Assembly (NCBI GenBank): GCA_003586115.2
Contig: QVOM02000021.1
Coordinates: 14,669,953 to 14,733,952 of the forward strand
Source: Salvator merianae
Lineage: Eukaryota > Chordata > Lepidosauria > Squamata > Teiidae
Reading direction: 5' to 3'
DNA length: 64,000 bases
The notes beneath the pieces were generated by a model that was not told where the DNA came from, searched no databases, and saw only the letters and a list, made by a program, of their open reading frames with translations. Shown here in pieces: positions 46,951 to 59,302 of this stretch (position 1 is the stretch's first letter; every line of letters starts with the position of its first letter). A program made the position numbers and the translations under genes.

Positions 46951-48118
46951 GTACACATCCTTTGACTCTAACCCTCAATTAACTAGCAAGTGCAGCTAGA
47001 GTCTATTCATCATAGTATTATTTTTTTCATATATACAATGGTCCCTCTCTATTTGATAGGTCCCCAATTGACCAAAATGGCACAGAAATGAAAACTTGCA
47101 AATAGCAAGGTCACTGAAAACTGATCCTTTCTAGTCACTCTCCTCAGGGAAAGCATTGTTTGCCAGTGCTGACTTGTAAAGGCTTAGGTTTTTGTTATTT
47201 CTTTCTTGGGAGTAATGACAGAGTGCTGCAAATGCTCCTTTGCAAAGATGAGAAACTCATGAGAAACAAGCCCGTGAGTATCAAGGTGCTATTATAATGA
47301 CACTTTACAGTACTCCAGTAATATTATATATTAATTTGGTTATGATAACAGTATTCATAGTCTGATTAAGAAAGGTTTCTCTGTGCTATAAAGTTATGAA
47401 GTCATATTTAGAAAATACAATATATATATTCTTATACAACTTTATGTGTAGCATTATTAATAACAGGAAAGCACCTTGAACTTCCTCCCTCCCTCTTCCC
47501 TGTAGTTTGAACAAGAAATAAAGGTGTGTTTTTTCCCCTTTACAATGAACTCCCAGTATTCTCATTATTTGTCTGCCTGTTAATATAATCACTCACTGAC
47601 AGAGTCACATTCAATTTCCTGGAAGCAGAGAATTCATTGGGGATGCTGAATGACAATTTTAACTTTGTCAGGACACAAAGACAGAAGAAGATGAAGAGAA
47701 CAATTTGGGCCAGTACTCATCCAGTAAAATTAGTCCCCTTGGCCAGAGAGGATATTAGCCCTGGTGCAACAGAGAATAAATGTGTCTGAAAAAGAAAACA
47801 ACATATTTGATTCTCTACCTCTCACATGTATGTTAGGACAGAAGTAGCTAGAGGAATTAAGCCTTAGCTACACACAAAGCTTACGTCTTGCTTTATAATC
47901 AATTCTTCTTGCACTCCATATCTGGATGAAACACACAGCAAGCAGATAAAGCATGTTCAGTGCGCTTGTGATCTGGATACATCCAAAGGGTGCAGCTTGC
48001 CAAATGGGCAGGAAGTAGCTCCAGTTCAGGCGCACTGTGTTGGAACTTCCTTTCCACCAATGCAGTGAATGGACCATACAAGCTATCAATCTTCCAGTAT
48101 TTTCGCCATTTACATTTT
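46951..48118. other. Unassigned sequence, with a possible mariner-like end near 47036
   Basis: ACAATGGTCCCTCTCTATTT after TATA at about 47033 is reminiscent of Tigger/mariner termini (CAGTGGTCCCTC), but no partner end was found. No gene is supported. Confidence 0.25.
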
Positions 48119-48292
48119 TACACTCCAGTCCAAAGACAGAAAATTTGTGGTTTTTCACTCCAGCACAAAGGCAGAATCACTTGTTGCAGTTTTGTGCTTC
48201 TGTTCAAAGGCAGAAAATCTGTGGTTTTGCACTCCAGCACAAAGGCAGAATTGTTTGTTGCAGTTTTGTGCTCCAGCACAAACCCAGAAAAA
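48119..48292. repeat. Minisatellite with alternating half-units (74-bp period)
   Basis: CACTCCAGCACAAAGGCAGA occurs at 48156 and 48230, exactly 74 bp apart. Related half-units CACTCCAGTCCAAAGACAGA (48121) and CTTCTGTTCAAAGGCAGA (about 48197) alternate with them, and a partial CTCCAGCACAAACCCAG closes the array. Spacers alternate between TTGTGGTTTT and TTGTTGCAGTTTTGTG. The array has few stops, which explains overlapping ORFs of 185, 106 and 79 codons in three frames. Confidence 0.75.
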
Positions 48293-48599
48293 CAAGAGAA
48301 AAACATAACAGTGACATCAAGGTTGAACATTCAAGCAGGCTTCCCATGCTATGGTAAGGGAGAGGAGTGTCACTCCCTGGTTGGTTACCTTGACCAGGGA
48401 AAGTATGCCCTCTTGCACTCTGTAGGAACACCCAAATCTCATCTCTGCAAAAGCACGATATGTACGCGACTAAGAAAAGCTTCACTTGAGAAAAATCAAT
48501 TTGTTCTCCCTGTCCAAAGAAGCACTTTGCAGATAACACAGATTTGAAGTTAAATACTTTAAATCAACCTGCGGTAGAAATGGTTTCAAAGTGTGGTAC

Positions 48600-49125
48600 A
48601 CCTTGTGTACTGGGAAGAAAGCTATGGGAAATCTGGGAAGCATCTTAAAAAACAGAGACATCATCTTGCAAATAAAGGTCTATATAGTTAAAGCTATGGT
48701 TTTCCAGTACTAACATATGACTGTGAGAGTTGGACCATAAGGAACACTGAGTGCCAAAGAATCGACGCTTTCAATTTGTGGTGCCGAAGACGACTTTTGA
48801 GAATCCTTTGGGCAGCAAGGCAATCAAATCAGTCAATACTAAAAGAAATCTATCCTGACTGTACATTTAAAGGAGAAATACTGAAGCTGAAGCTCAAATA
48901 CTTTGGCCACATAATGAGAAAACAGGACTCATTGGAAAAGATCCTGATGCTGGGAAAGATTGAAGGCAAAAGGAGAAGGGGATGGCAGAGGATGAGATGA
49001 ATAGATAGTGTTTTGAAAGCAATGAACATGAGCTGGAGCAAACTCTGAGAGATAATGGAGGACAGAAGGGCCTGGCGTGCTGTGGCCCGTAGGGTCATAA
49101 AGAGTTGGACATGACTGAATGAATA
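48600..49125 (+). mobile_element. BovB (RTE) LINE 3' fragment, copy 2
   Basis: Reading through frameshifts gives MGNLGSILKNRDIIL, then KAMVFPVLTYDCESWTI, NLWCRRRLLRILWAARQ and YFGHIMRKQDSLEKILML, which is the C-terminus of BovB-type RTE ORF2. The 3' end AAAGAGTTGGACATGACTGA lies at about 49099-49118. It extends further 5' than the copy at 41249. Stops and frameshifts make it dead. Confidence 0.85.
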
Positions 49126-49445
49126 GACAAAAATATATCTTGTGTGTATCTAGGCTCTTAGAATCCTGGCATAGTTACTTTAAAGATGGCTACTAGATCA
49201 CACTTGACAGCTTCCTAGAGAATTGTTCATAAATTACATTGATAAATAAATTACATTAATATATACCTCAGCCTATCATTTTATGGTACTGTGTTCAACC
49301 TTCTTAGGGTTCTTAAATTTAAAACTGAACTTGGATCTGAAAGCCACTAGAAGATACATTGCCTTTCAACGGGTGTCTTGTCTTTTTCAGAAAAGGACAA
49401 AAGGCTACCTTAGGACAGCTGCTGTGAATTAGCATAGATCATATT

Positions 49446-49548
49446 GGCCCTTTCTGCACTGGGCCTTATTCCGGATTATATCCCAGAATAGAGGCCTACT
49501 CTGGGTGCTGATGCAGACCATGATAGGCCCTGCAGTGCAGAAAGTGCC
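49446..49548. mobile_element. Family A short Harbinger-like MITE, copy 4
   Basis: GGCCCTTTCTGCACTGGG at the left and, in complement, GGCACTTTCTGCACTGC at the right form the TIR. Flanks are ATT and ACT. The TTCCGGATTATATCCCAGAA block is well conserved. Confidence 0.75.
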
Positions 49549-49704
49549 ACTGATTTAGGCACACCAGTGAACTGAACAGAAAAAGCAACTTTTTAAAATG
49601 TTCCATGGTTCTTTGTGTATTTTATACAGTACAGTGTACAATATAGTTCTCCTTGCTGTATAGTAAATGACAGATCTAAGATCTAAAATGACAAATGAGA
49701 AGCT

Positions 49705-50155
49705 GCCTCCAGGTGGTGAGAGGAAAATCTTGTTTAGATCCTCAGTTGCTTCTTCTTGTCCCTGCCAGACTGCAGGGCAAAATCATGTGGCAAGCCCAAA
49801 TCGGTACCTGTCTGGGCACTTGATCCCACGATGGCATGGTGGATTCTTCTGGGTATTTTGATACCCAGAAAAGCACAAGCACCAGCCCCTATGCTTGCAT
49901 GATGGCCATTTTGGCCCTGTTTTGGCTGGGCTTGTGTGGCAGCCATTTTCTACAAAATGGATCCTAGGAGAAAGCATCCAGAGGAGTAAGTCATATCATT
50001 ATTTTGGGAAAACCCAGGTTGAGAGTTAATTTTCCCAGAATAGAGATATGCTAGGATTTTACCTCTATATCCCAGAGCTATGGGATCACCGTGGATACTT
50101 ATGGCAGTCCCAGGATAGTGCTGTGATAATCCCATGGTTTAGGACCTGTCTGGAT
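49705..50155 (+). mobile_element. Family E TIR element, copy 2
   Basis: The left end AGCTGCCTCCAGGTGGTGAG and the complement of the right end, ACTGCATCCAGACAGGTCC, pair loosely. It aligns with copy 3 through GAAAATCTTGTTTAGATCCT, CCTGCCAGACTGCAGGG, TTTTGGGAAAACCCAGGTTG and AGAGATATGCTAGGATTT. The ends belong to the same GGCTGCATCCAGAC group as families D and G. Confidence 0.7.
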
Positions 50156-51334
50156 GCAGTAAGAGACATTACTGATATGTTTTATGACATAATATTTTAG
50201 GTAGCATATTTCATTAATCAACTCTGACTGAATCTCACCCAACACTGCTACATGCAAAGCCTGGGTATACTGAGAGACAATGCCTGCTTTATTATAAATA
50301 TGCATTTGGAGTTGGCTTGAGGGAGACTTTTATAGAGGGTGGACTTTTAACGTTTTTTAGTTTTGTATTTTTTTAAAAAAATCAGCCTTGAACACTTCCC
50401 TGAAATCTTTTGTTATAAGGTGGTACTTAAACTCAAGCAAATAAATAATTTAAAATTCTCTTTTGGACAATTTGCAGGCCAAAAGCAAAATCTGGTAGTG
50501 AGTGTATAGAACAGATTCCTTTGTGTGACAGCAAAATAGTAGGGTTTTCCCCCTCTTAAGCTCTCCTCTCTGTTGCTGTCACATGTTCATGGATGACTTC
50601 CCCTACTGATTTTCTTATTTTCATGTCCAGTCTTTCTTCTGTCTTAAAACCCAAAGCGGCATACGTGCTGTTCACAAGTGCTTCATTCATCTATTTACTG
50701 ATGAGCTTCAGACCTGTTGATGTCCAGAAAGACAGTGGCATTGTGTGCTTTCGAACTATAGCCAGGGATGGGCTTATGACGATGAGATGGTAGTTAAAAT
50801 TAAATGAGTTGGTATACTGTTTCATAAACAGATATTCTTTGAGACAGTACAAAAAGCAGACACACGCCAGCAGCAAGGAGCACCATATTGAAGAGTTAAG
50901 AGCAGGCACTGTAATCTGTTTCAAACCTGATTCAATAATGTGCATGAAAGCAGCATGGAAGAGCACGCAGCATTCATTTATTTCTTGTTTGAATTTAGTG
51001 AAGGTAATTAGTTACAATAAATTAAATCCAACAGCCCCAATTATATGGCTCCTGTAGATGTTGTACACAGGATTCAGCATAATAACACTTTGTGGCTCAT
51101 CATATACACTGAAGCTAAGTCAGTTATAAATCCCTTTCATTTACATGTCTCCTCTGAAGCAAAAGAAAGCATAAAATCACATTTTCCAATAGGAATTAAT
51201 TTCAGGGCAAACGGAAGGAAGGAGAAAATATAGAAGTGAATCTAGTTTCACTAACATGCGCTTAATGCACAACCGGTTAGAACACCCTAGCAATAGGAAT
51301 TGGAACTAGTGGGAATGTAGCCCAATACGTCTAT
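50156..51334. other. Unassigned sequence, possible conserved noncoding block
   Basis: The stretch 50800-51060 has a TAATTAGTTACAATAAATTA run and no recognised repeat. ORFs reach 91 codons with no domain. No gene is supported. Confidence 0.3.
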
Positions 51335-51840
51335 GGGCTTTCCCACATTTACCTTGACTTGGTCTGGGCCAGTGGATCTGGCCCAGCAAGGCCTGCTGGT
51401 CTCAAACATGGAAAGGCATGGTCTGGACAGTGCTGTTTGGAACAGTGTCAGCCCCTGCACCAGCCCCAAAGCTCACACAGACTTCAAGGTGGGCCTCTGA
51501 AGCTAGAAGGGCTAGGTACAAAGGGTCTTAGTTTTGAAGCCATTGGGGTGCACCACAAAATGCCCCCCCCCAGGTAGTTCTGGAAATGGAAATGTGCCTT
51601 CTGCATGTCTCCATGATCTGGATCACCCTTGCTGGTCCACTGGTAAACTTGTTTAATCTAGGCCAAAGCTATCCAGACAGATAAGGGTCTCTTCATTTGG
51701 ATCATGCTCTGCCTAAACCAGACACACATACCAGTGGTGGGTGGGGCCTCTCTGTTCCATACTAACTTGTGCACAAATGAGGCCCAGAAGAGGACTACGA
51801 GGGCTCATATTCCAGAAAAATGGTAAGTGCAGAAAGTCTC
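51335..51840 (-). mobile_element. Family B Harbinger-like MITE, copy 5, reverse
   Basis: GGGCTTTCCCACATTTACC and, in complement, GAGACTTTCTGCACTTACC are the termini, with TAT and TAA flanks. Internal blocks in reverse include TGGTCTCAAACATGGAAAGG, AAATGTGCCTTCTGCATG and ATACCAGTGGTGGGTGGGGC. A C-run lies near 51564. Confidence 0.7.
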
Positions 51841-52609
51841 TAAGAGGATGAGAATTCCACATCTTGGGAGGCCATTTTTGACCTGCAGGCTTCTGTGTAA
51901 TCAGCCCTACAATTTAGATGCTAATAGAACAGATGCATAGTGTGAGATAGTTCAGAACTTTTCTCAAACAGTGCATTTGTTGCTGTAATATTGTCCTTGA
52001 CTGCACTTCAACAGGTACAGTAGATCTGACAGGAAGTAGAATTAGAATTTGTCAAGTTCAGTATGCCTGCTGGAAGATAAGGCAGGAAATACTTTTCCAA
52101 GAATGGGAGTGTTTTGTTGGATCACATAGTTATAAAAAAAAGGAGGAGAAGGAGCAGCAGCTGCATTACTAGCAGGAGTAAGGGCAGATTGCATGGCCCC
52201 ATTGCTAATTTCATTCAGGCATAATGCCTGGAAAGCACATTTCTGATAGCATTTCCCAACAGATTGCTTAGCATTTTCATCTTTCTATGGTTTCCACAAT
52301 TTGTCTAGTAGTAGAAAGCATGATGGTAAAACAGATAAGAAAACAGGTGTAAGTGTAGTGCAGCTGTGTACCATTTATTTTGATATGGATGAATCCCAGG
52401 TCATCCTGGGATATATCTGATCTTCATTCATGAAGTCTTTAAATTAAGATGTGATATATGCTTTACTGTAACTGTCCTCAGACAGTTCTGCTTAACTTCA
52501 TTGGTGAAAGAAAACACAGGAAACCATATCCTTTATTGAAAAATTTCTGTTTTGTCTGAATAGCAAATACTGATAGCAAACGTGACAAGTTCTAAAAAGA
52601 ACTGCTTAT
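51841..52609. other. Unassigned sequence
   Basis: No credible ORF or repeat boundary was recognised. A GGAGGAGAAGGAGCAGCAGC run at 52142 is short simple sequence. Confidence 0.3.
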
Positions 52610-54720
52610 GCATAAGAACATCAGAGGAGCCCTCTGGATTAGGTCACAGCCCATCTAGTCCAGCATCCTATCTCACACAGTGGCCCACCAATTGCTTCTG
52701 GGCATTCTCAAGTAGAAGATGAAGGCAAAACCTTCACCTGCCCTCAGTTCCCAGCAAATGGCCTTCAGAGATATCCTGACTGTCCCTCTAACCTGGAGAC
52801 AAAACCTAGGCATCAATTCTAATAGCTGTTGATACACCTGACCTCCATGAATTTATCTACCACTTTCTTAAAGCTATCAAGGCAGATTACTGCCACTGTC
52901 TCTTTTGGTAGTAAATTTCATAGACTGAAATAGACTGGGTGAAAAAATACTTTCCTTATTGATCCTAATTCTTCTGCCCATCAACCTCTGGTTTTAATGT
53001 TGTGTGTTAGAGAAAGAAAATTCTATATGCACCTTTTCCACACCATGCATGATTCTATATACTTAATCAGGTCATCCCTTAATCACTGAGTTTCAAGGCG
53101 GAAGAGGCCTAGACATTGCATCCTGATTTCATAAGAAAGGTGTTTCAGCCCCTTGATCATTCTGGTTGTCTTTTTCTGCACTGTTTCTAGTTTCACAATA
53201 TCCTTTCTGGGATGTGGTGACAAGAATTGTACACAATATTCCAAATGTAGCCTCACCATAGATTTCTAGAGAGGCACAATGACATTTGCTGATTTATTTT
53301 CTAATTTCTTCCTAATTACTTCTAGCATTGAATTTGCTTTTTTCACTGCTGCAGTGTACTGGGTTGAAACCTTCATTGAGCTTTTCACTAGAATCCCAAG
53401 ATCCCTTTCCTTGCGGGTCACAGAAAGTTCAGCCTGCATCAGTTTACAAGTGTAATTAGGTTCTTCTTTGCCTCAGTGTGCATACTTTGCACTTACTAAG
53501 ACTAAAGTACATTAGCCACTTGTTGTCCAATCATCGAATGGCAAGAGATCCCTCTGGAGCACATCACAGTATCTTTCAGTTTTTACTACTCTGAATAATT
53601 TAGTGTCATCAGCAAACTTTGCTGTCTCACCACTTACCCCTATATCAAGATCATTTATGAATAAATTAAAAGGCACAAATCCCAATATTGAAACTTGGGA
53701 GACCCCACTTTTTACTTTCCTCCACTCTGAGAATTGTTCACTTATTACTACTCAATGTTTCCTGTCCTTCAGCCAGTTACTATCAGCCCAGGACAGGACT
53801 CTTCCTCTTATTCCATGCATAATGAGTTTGTTCAGGAGCCTTTGATGAGGGACTCTGTCAAAAGCCTTCTGAAAGTCCAGACAGACAATGTTAACTAGAT
53901 CACCTTTATCCGTGTACTGATTAACACTTAAAAAGAATTTGAACGAATTAGTAAGGCATGATTTACCTCTGCAGAAACCATGCTGATTATCCTTCAGCAA
54001 TGCTTGCTCTTCTATGTGCGTACTACTTTTATCCTTAATTATGATTTCTATCATTTTACCTGGAACTAATGTTAAGTTGACTGGTCTATAATTTCCTGGA
54101 TCATCCCTGGATCCTTTAATGAAGATTGGTGTTAAGTTTGCTACTTTCCAGTCTTCAGGCACAGAGAAGACTGTGGGAAAGATTATATATTTTGGCTAGA
54201 AGATCAGCAATTTCACATTTGAATTCTTTAAAGAATTTTTGGATAAATGCCATCTGGTCCTGGTTATTTCTTAGCATTTAGTTTATTAAGAAACATGAGG
54301 ACCTCCTTCCTGGTTACCCCTATCCAACTTAATTCTTCTGACTCCCTCCATGAAAATGCCTCCCTCAGTTGCAGGCATATACCCTCTGTCTTCCACAGTG
54401 AAAACAGAAGTAAATAATTAATTTAGCTTCTCTGCAATCTCCACGTCCTCTTTATCTCTTACAGTCCATTGTCATCTAATGATTTAACTGCTTTCCAGGT
54501 TGGATTCCTACTTCTGATGTACTTGAAGAAGTTCTATTATTTCTTTTGATGCTTTTAGCCAAGTGCTCCTTAAAATCCTTCTTAGCATTCCCAATTAACC
54601 ACAACACTTCTGAGAATGGGTTTGACGTGCCTAGGCATTCCAGTTCACAAGATTCTATTTCTTGTTTAATGTACAAGGCTAAATCACCTCCCAATTCAAA
54701 ATATGCACGACATAACAAGG
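52610..54720 (-). mobile_element. CR1 LINE, 2.1-kb reverse-strand fragment
   Basis: On the minus strand the copy begins near 54720 in the linker before the RT domain (LYIKQEIESCELE, then KRNNRTSS). It passes through RT and ends in the TTCTTATG tail at about 52615. The 3' end includes TGCTGGACTAGATGGGCTGTG. The RT block at 53752-54162 is open for 136 codons. The TTCTTATG-type tail groups it with the older CR1 copies. Confidence 0.85.
53752..54162 (-). pseudogene. CR1 reverse transcriptase fragment
   Basis: The 136-codon frame reads PEDWKVANLTPIF, GNYRPVNLTLVPGKM, then GFCRGKSCLTN and CLDFQKAFDRVPHQRLLNKL. These are the fingers and palm motifs A of a CR1-type RT. The catalytic FADD motif lies beyond the stop, where the frame is broken. 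It is a dead fragment of the surrounding LINE, not a host gene. Confidence 0.85.
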
Positions 54721-55204
54721 TACCTGATGAAACTTTAAAGTAAACTCCAGCAGCTCTCAGTGGTGACCCCTCCCTCCCTTATCTGTCACCAGAAGAGCCA
54801 CCTTGCCTGAGGGAAGCAAAGAAGAAAAGCAAGTTGGAAAGATCCTCCATCACCTCCCAGCGATGGCCTGCCCTCATGCAAAGTGACTTTGTTTTTATGT
54901 GTAATGTCTCTATATTTTTTGTTTGTTATATGGTATACAAATATAAATAATGAATAAATAAGATTAAAGCATCGTTTCCTTGGAAGAAGTTGTTTGCTTC
55001 TGCTTTCTTCCAAGATATTTCTCAATGCCCATGTCTAGTTTATCACACTTGGTATTCTGAAGCAGTTTTTTATCCATCTACAATAGTCTCCAGTTCAGTG
55101 CTATTTTGTCCTCTCAAAACATGCAGTGCAAATCTATGCTATGCCATTCATAGCCACCAATGGAAAACTATGGGTATGGTGTTCCATACTAGCAAGTCCA
55201 CTAA
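54721..55204. other. Unassigned, possible short A-rich repeat tail
   Basis: The segment ends in ATAAATAATGAATAAATAAG (54941-54961), like an L2-type or SINE tail, preceded by a GC-richer 200 bp. The assignment is not firm. Confidence 0.3.
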
Positions 55205-55670
55205 GGCCTCCCTTCTGCACATTAATGCAGATTAGAGAGGTTCTGCCCACTGGCTACTGTGCTCTGTCCATGCAGGACGGAGAGTGATCTGAATCTGAAT
55301 GGTCCTGATTCAGCTCATCAGTGGACCTGATTTATCAAGTCCACTGACGTACTAGAGGGGCTAATTTGGATCACAGAGGTGTGCAGAAAGTGCATGCCTC
55401 TATGTTCTGGTTTACAGGAGGACCCATTGCAACAGCACAACTTATTGTGCTGCTGAAATGGATTCCCTAGGGGTTCTGGTCATCAGAGCTCACCAAGGCC
55501 ATTTCTGAAGCTCACGCATGCTTTGGGTTGGCACGGGGGCTGGGATGGAACAGCTGTTGCTAGGCAGAGAGCATTTTTCCAGCGCAGAGCAATCTGTTCC
55601 AGTCTTGGGATGGACCACTTTGTTCCAGACCTGCTGTTCTGGGCTATACGAAGTAAGAGCAGAAAGGCCC
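55205..55670 (+). mobile_element. Family B Harbinger-like MITE, copy 6
   Basis: The left end GGCCTCCCTTCTGCACATT and the complement of the right end, GGGCCTTTCTGCTCTTAC, pair. Flanks are TAA and TTC. Blocks ATTAATGCAGATTAGAGAGG, TGCAGGACGGAG and GAGGTGTGCAGAAAGTGCATGCC match family B. Confidence 0.7.
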
Positions 55671-56030
55671 TTCAAAGCCAACCGTTGCAGCTTTCTTCGC
55701 AAGGATATTACAGAAGCAGCTTATCATCTGCCTTTACTTTCAAGATGCATCACACATCCCTCAGAACTTCCCAATAGGGCTGGTATTTCCTAGGCTAAAA
55801 ATTGCACAGGAGACCTACCAACAGAGGCCAGACTTCCTGCTTCAGATCTTCGTTCCACTCTGTGCAGGAAGGAGCAAGGAAAATGAATGGAAATGACAAA
55901 AAAGGCTACCAAACACATGACCTTACTTTTCACTCCCCTCCCTCAGGTGAACCATCTGAATGAACTCTGAATAGCACAGGCTATACACTCTCCTTGCTTC
56001 AGCCTATTTAAAGCAAGCCATTGTTCTCTG
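55671..56030. other. Unassigned sequence
   Basis: No supported feature. Frames here are tails of ORFs from the adjacent family B element. Confidence 0.3.
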
Positions 56031-56039
56031 GAGCAGCTG

Positions 56040-56125
56040 TAGGTCGGGGTAAAGGATCTGCTTAGCATGCCAAAGGTCTCAGTTTCAATTTTCAGCATCT
56101 CCCTGCAGAAGGACAATGGCAAATC
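56040..56125 (+). mobile_element. tRNA-related SINE head
   Basis: AAGGATCTGCTTAGCATGCC, AAGGTCTCAGTTTCAATTTT and CAGCATCTCCCTGCAGAAGG align with the head of a common reptile tRNA-derived SINE, including a degenerate B box. The 3' part is missing. Confidence 0.45.
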
Positions 56126-58189
56126 AATTCTATACTGTTACAAAAAAAGTGCATAAAATGCATCCATTCGGGAGCTGAGCTCAATTCGAGGGGCTCTATT
56201 GTTTTCTGATGTGATTGATTGCCATCAGCTCACATTTGTACATTTATTGCAGGATTGCCAAGAAGCAAGGTGCTTCCTATAGAAAATCTACAAGCATCTG
56301 TAAAGGACTGGAAGAATTTAAGGATGCTGAAGAGATCCCAAGGTGTAACATCAATTGTTTGAAGAATAACAGTCAAAAGCTCTCAGGGATAGGATGACCC
56401 AAGTAGAAGAGGATGTGAAACACAGGAAGCTGTCTAACAATTTACCCTCCTGCTGTCTATCCTTGCCCTCTGATGCAGTATTATTGTGGGGTCATCTTAT
56501 CACATTTCAATAAAGGAAGGACAAAACTTTCATTTTTCATTTCTGATTTGCTTCTTGCTTTTCCAATCTAAATTTTAGTCTGCTCCCTCACCATAGCAGT
56601 TGCATGGTTTCTGTTTGTTTTTATCAAGGAAAAGTTCTCATTTCATGTGGAATTTTGTGCTCATTTTTGCCTACTACACACACTCTTCTCCTGGAAAAAT
56701 TCATTATGTCCACTTGTATATAATACATATATTTGTGCCTATCCTTTCCTGTGATATGCATTTCTATATGGATTTTCTGGCTAGAGAAAGCAGGGTACAA
56801 AATGTGGGTAAATACCAATGACAAAAAAATTATGTTTTAGTTTGCATATTGATTAAGGAAGTGTGAATTGTGCACAGTCTTATTTACAATGTGATGTAAT
56901 CAACTTTCTCCCCATCTGTTCTAGATTGAAATGTGGTTCTGATGGCGGTCCAAGCCAGTATATTCACTGGCCTGTGAAAGGTAGGAAAGGATGAGTATTT
57001 TTCTCTGAAGTTGAACTCCAAATAAACTGACCACATTTATGTGTACCATATGTCCAGTTCTTAAATGCGTGCCTTTCATAAGGAAGGAAGCCTGCAGCTG
57101 TGATGGAAATCTTGAATGACCTAGAAATGCTCTTGCTGACTTTTTTTCAAATGGAAGGACAACTCCGGTGAGGACCACACATGTGGGTGTCCAGTTCTTT
57201 TTTCAAAGCAAAATAAAAACATATAAAATGAAGCCACTGAGCTTCCAGCGTGTTATTAAGCTGAGCACTTAAAACAATTGCTATATATAACAACGAGCGG
57301 GGATGATCTAGCTGAAGGCGGGCCTATTATGTCCCACTAAATTCACTGATAGTCACACAAATGAGATACTAAAAATATTCAGTTCTGGACAATGGCCAAA
57401 TTCTGTTTACTTGTAGCCTTCTTGAAGCAAAGCTATACATGGTGGATCTGGCTGATTTCTGTTTTTGTCTGAATATGCGTTAAAGCTCTGGCAAGGTTCT
57501 CAGAAATTTATTTGTGCTTTCTGCTCTTCTGGTCCATGGTTATGGCCATTTGCAGAGTTCTTTAGCTGTTCTGATTGTCACAGACTTGAACAGCAGTTTT
57601 ATGCCTTCATAGTAATGGGGGAGCTTCAGCTCATTGGAAACAATTACTGGCTATGAAATGAAAGCAAGAAAGCAAAGTACAGAACCTGTACGAGTAATTA
57701 CATCCTTCTGACTTGTGGTACTAAGCCAGCCATACTATCTCCCAGAGTATTGATCACTTCATAACCATATTCACCCCAAGCACCCATTAAATCATCCTTG
57801 TTGCTTCCTTAAGTGATTCTGGATACAGAATTCAAGATCCTAAGTTTATGACGAGACTGCTGCTAGCAACTGAGCTACAGCAACACACTTTATGTACATT
57901 AGTATACTTTAAACTTTAATCTGTGTTTTTGATGCCTGTTTTGTAAGCCAGCTAAAGCACATTATTTATTGGGTTGCTATGTAATTTTAGTAAATAAATT
58001 AATAAATATCCAATGTGGTGCCCCCTAAAATCTGTTCTTTAGAATGTGTGCAAGTCACTAGGATCCCAACTAGATGAGGACTACTTGGAAGTGGTAAAGA
58101 AAAGCATGCAGGATTTCCTCTGCCCCATTTCTACTTTCCCAATAGTGCAGTGAATGCCGAGTCTGCACTTTGCATCACCTGATACAGAC
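56126..58189. other. Unassigned AT-rich sequence
   Basis: No gene is supported. A TAAATAAATTAATAAATA run at 57990-58008 may be the tail of an L2-like fragment starting near 57880. Confidence 0.35.
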
Positions 58190-58607
58190 AATGGCTGCCT
58201 CCAGATGGGGAGAGGAAAGGGGGATCTTGTTTAGATTCTACAATTGCCTCTCACCATCCTTGCCAGATGGCAGGGTGAAATCATGGGCAAACCTGGATCC
58301 TTACTTTGTCTGGCAGTTGCTCCCACAATGCCATGGCGGGTGATTTCAGGTATTCCGATGGCAAAAAAATACTCGAAAGTGCACAAGCGCAGCCCCCCCT
58401 ACTTGTGCAGTGAGAATTTCGGTCCAGTTTTGCCCCATGCTTGTGTGGTGGGCATTTTCTGTAAGATGGATCCTGGAGGCAAGCATCCAGAAAAGGTAAG
58501 TCATATCGCTATTTTGGGAAAACCCAGGTTGGGAGTTCTTTTTCCCAGAACAGTAATATTCCGGGATTTAACCTTTATATCCAGGGGCCCTGTCTGGATG
58601 GAGCCAG
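58190..58607 (+). mobile_element. Family E TIR element, copy 3
   Basis: Left end GGCTGCCTCCAGATGGGGAG and, in complement, GGCTCCATCCAGACAGGG at the right form the TIR. Flanks are AAT and AGT. It is the clearest family E copy. The 124-codon ORF at 58244 lies inside it and has no homology that I recognise. Confidence 0.75.
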
Positions 58608-59295
58608 TAAAGGGGTGAAATGCACTTCAGCCACAAGAAGGCTGATGTGAAAACCACACCTATAGACTTTAAGGCAGTTGGATGGCCCACAGGTTGTCTC
58701 TCTGGCAGCTCCTGCAGCCAACCCAGTGCCAAATGTTGCCTTTATATGCTTTTGGATCACACTGGTGAGGCCAAGAGAGAAACTCTGATGCCCAGGCAAC
58801 TCAGTGTTATGGTATGTATCTTTAAGACTTAAACACGTGTAGCAAGAGTGCAGAAATCTGGTTCAGGAGAGGCAAGTGACCATTAAAAGCATGAGATTGG
58901 CATTTAAACCAGAATCCATCTTGGCTACTAGAGGTCATAATGAGCACAGTCACCCACCCCACCTTGATCCACAGACTCTACTCTCTGACTTTTTGTCTGC
59001 TTCCCACTGAAAACATCTCCTTCTTTAGCTGTTTAATTCCATCAGCTTGCGACAGGAAGACACAACTGCAGCTAGCAGTGTCCCTGTCCTGGGCAATAAA
59101 GCTGCAAGATTAGAACGCACATGTGGGCACGCAAGCTAAATAGTTGATTTAATCACTGCATCTTGTTTACCTGTCTCGGGACACCTGAATATTTACAAAT
59201 ATTTTGTTTGCCCCTGTTTCTTCCCAAACACCTGACCTAACACCTTGAAGATGCATTTTTGGGGATAAGACCTTACTTCAGCTAAGGTCTACCAC
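58608..59295. other. Unassigned sequence
   Basis: GGGCAATAAAGCTGCAAG (59093-59110) carries a polyadenylation-like hexamer. No coding frame or defined repeat boundary accompanies it. Confidence 0.3.
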
Positions 59296-59302
59296 CTTAT
59301 GT

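Noticed and set aside
47990..48547. 185-codon ORF as a gene
   Set aside because: It runs through the minisatellite, and other frames of the same array are also open. There is no recognised domain.
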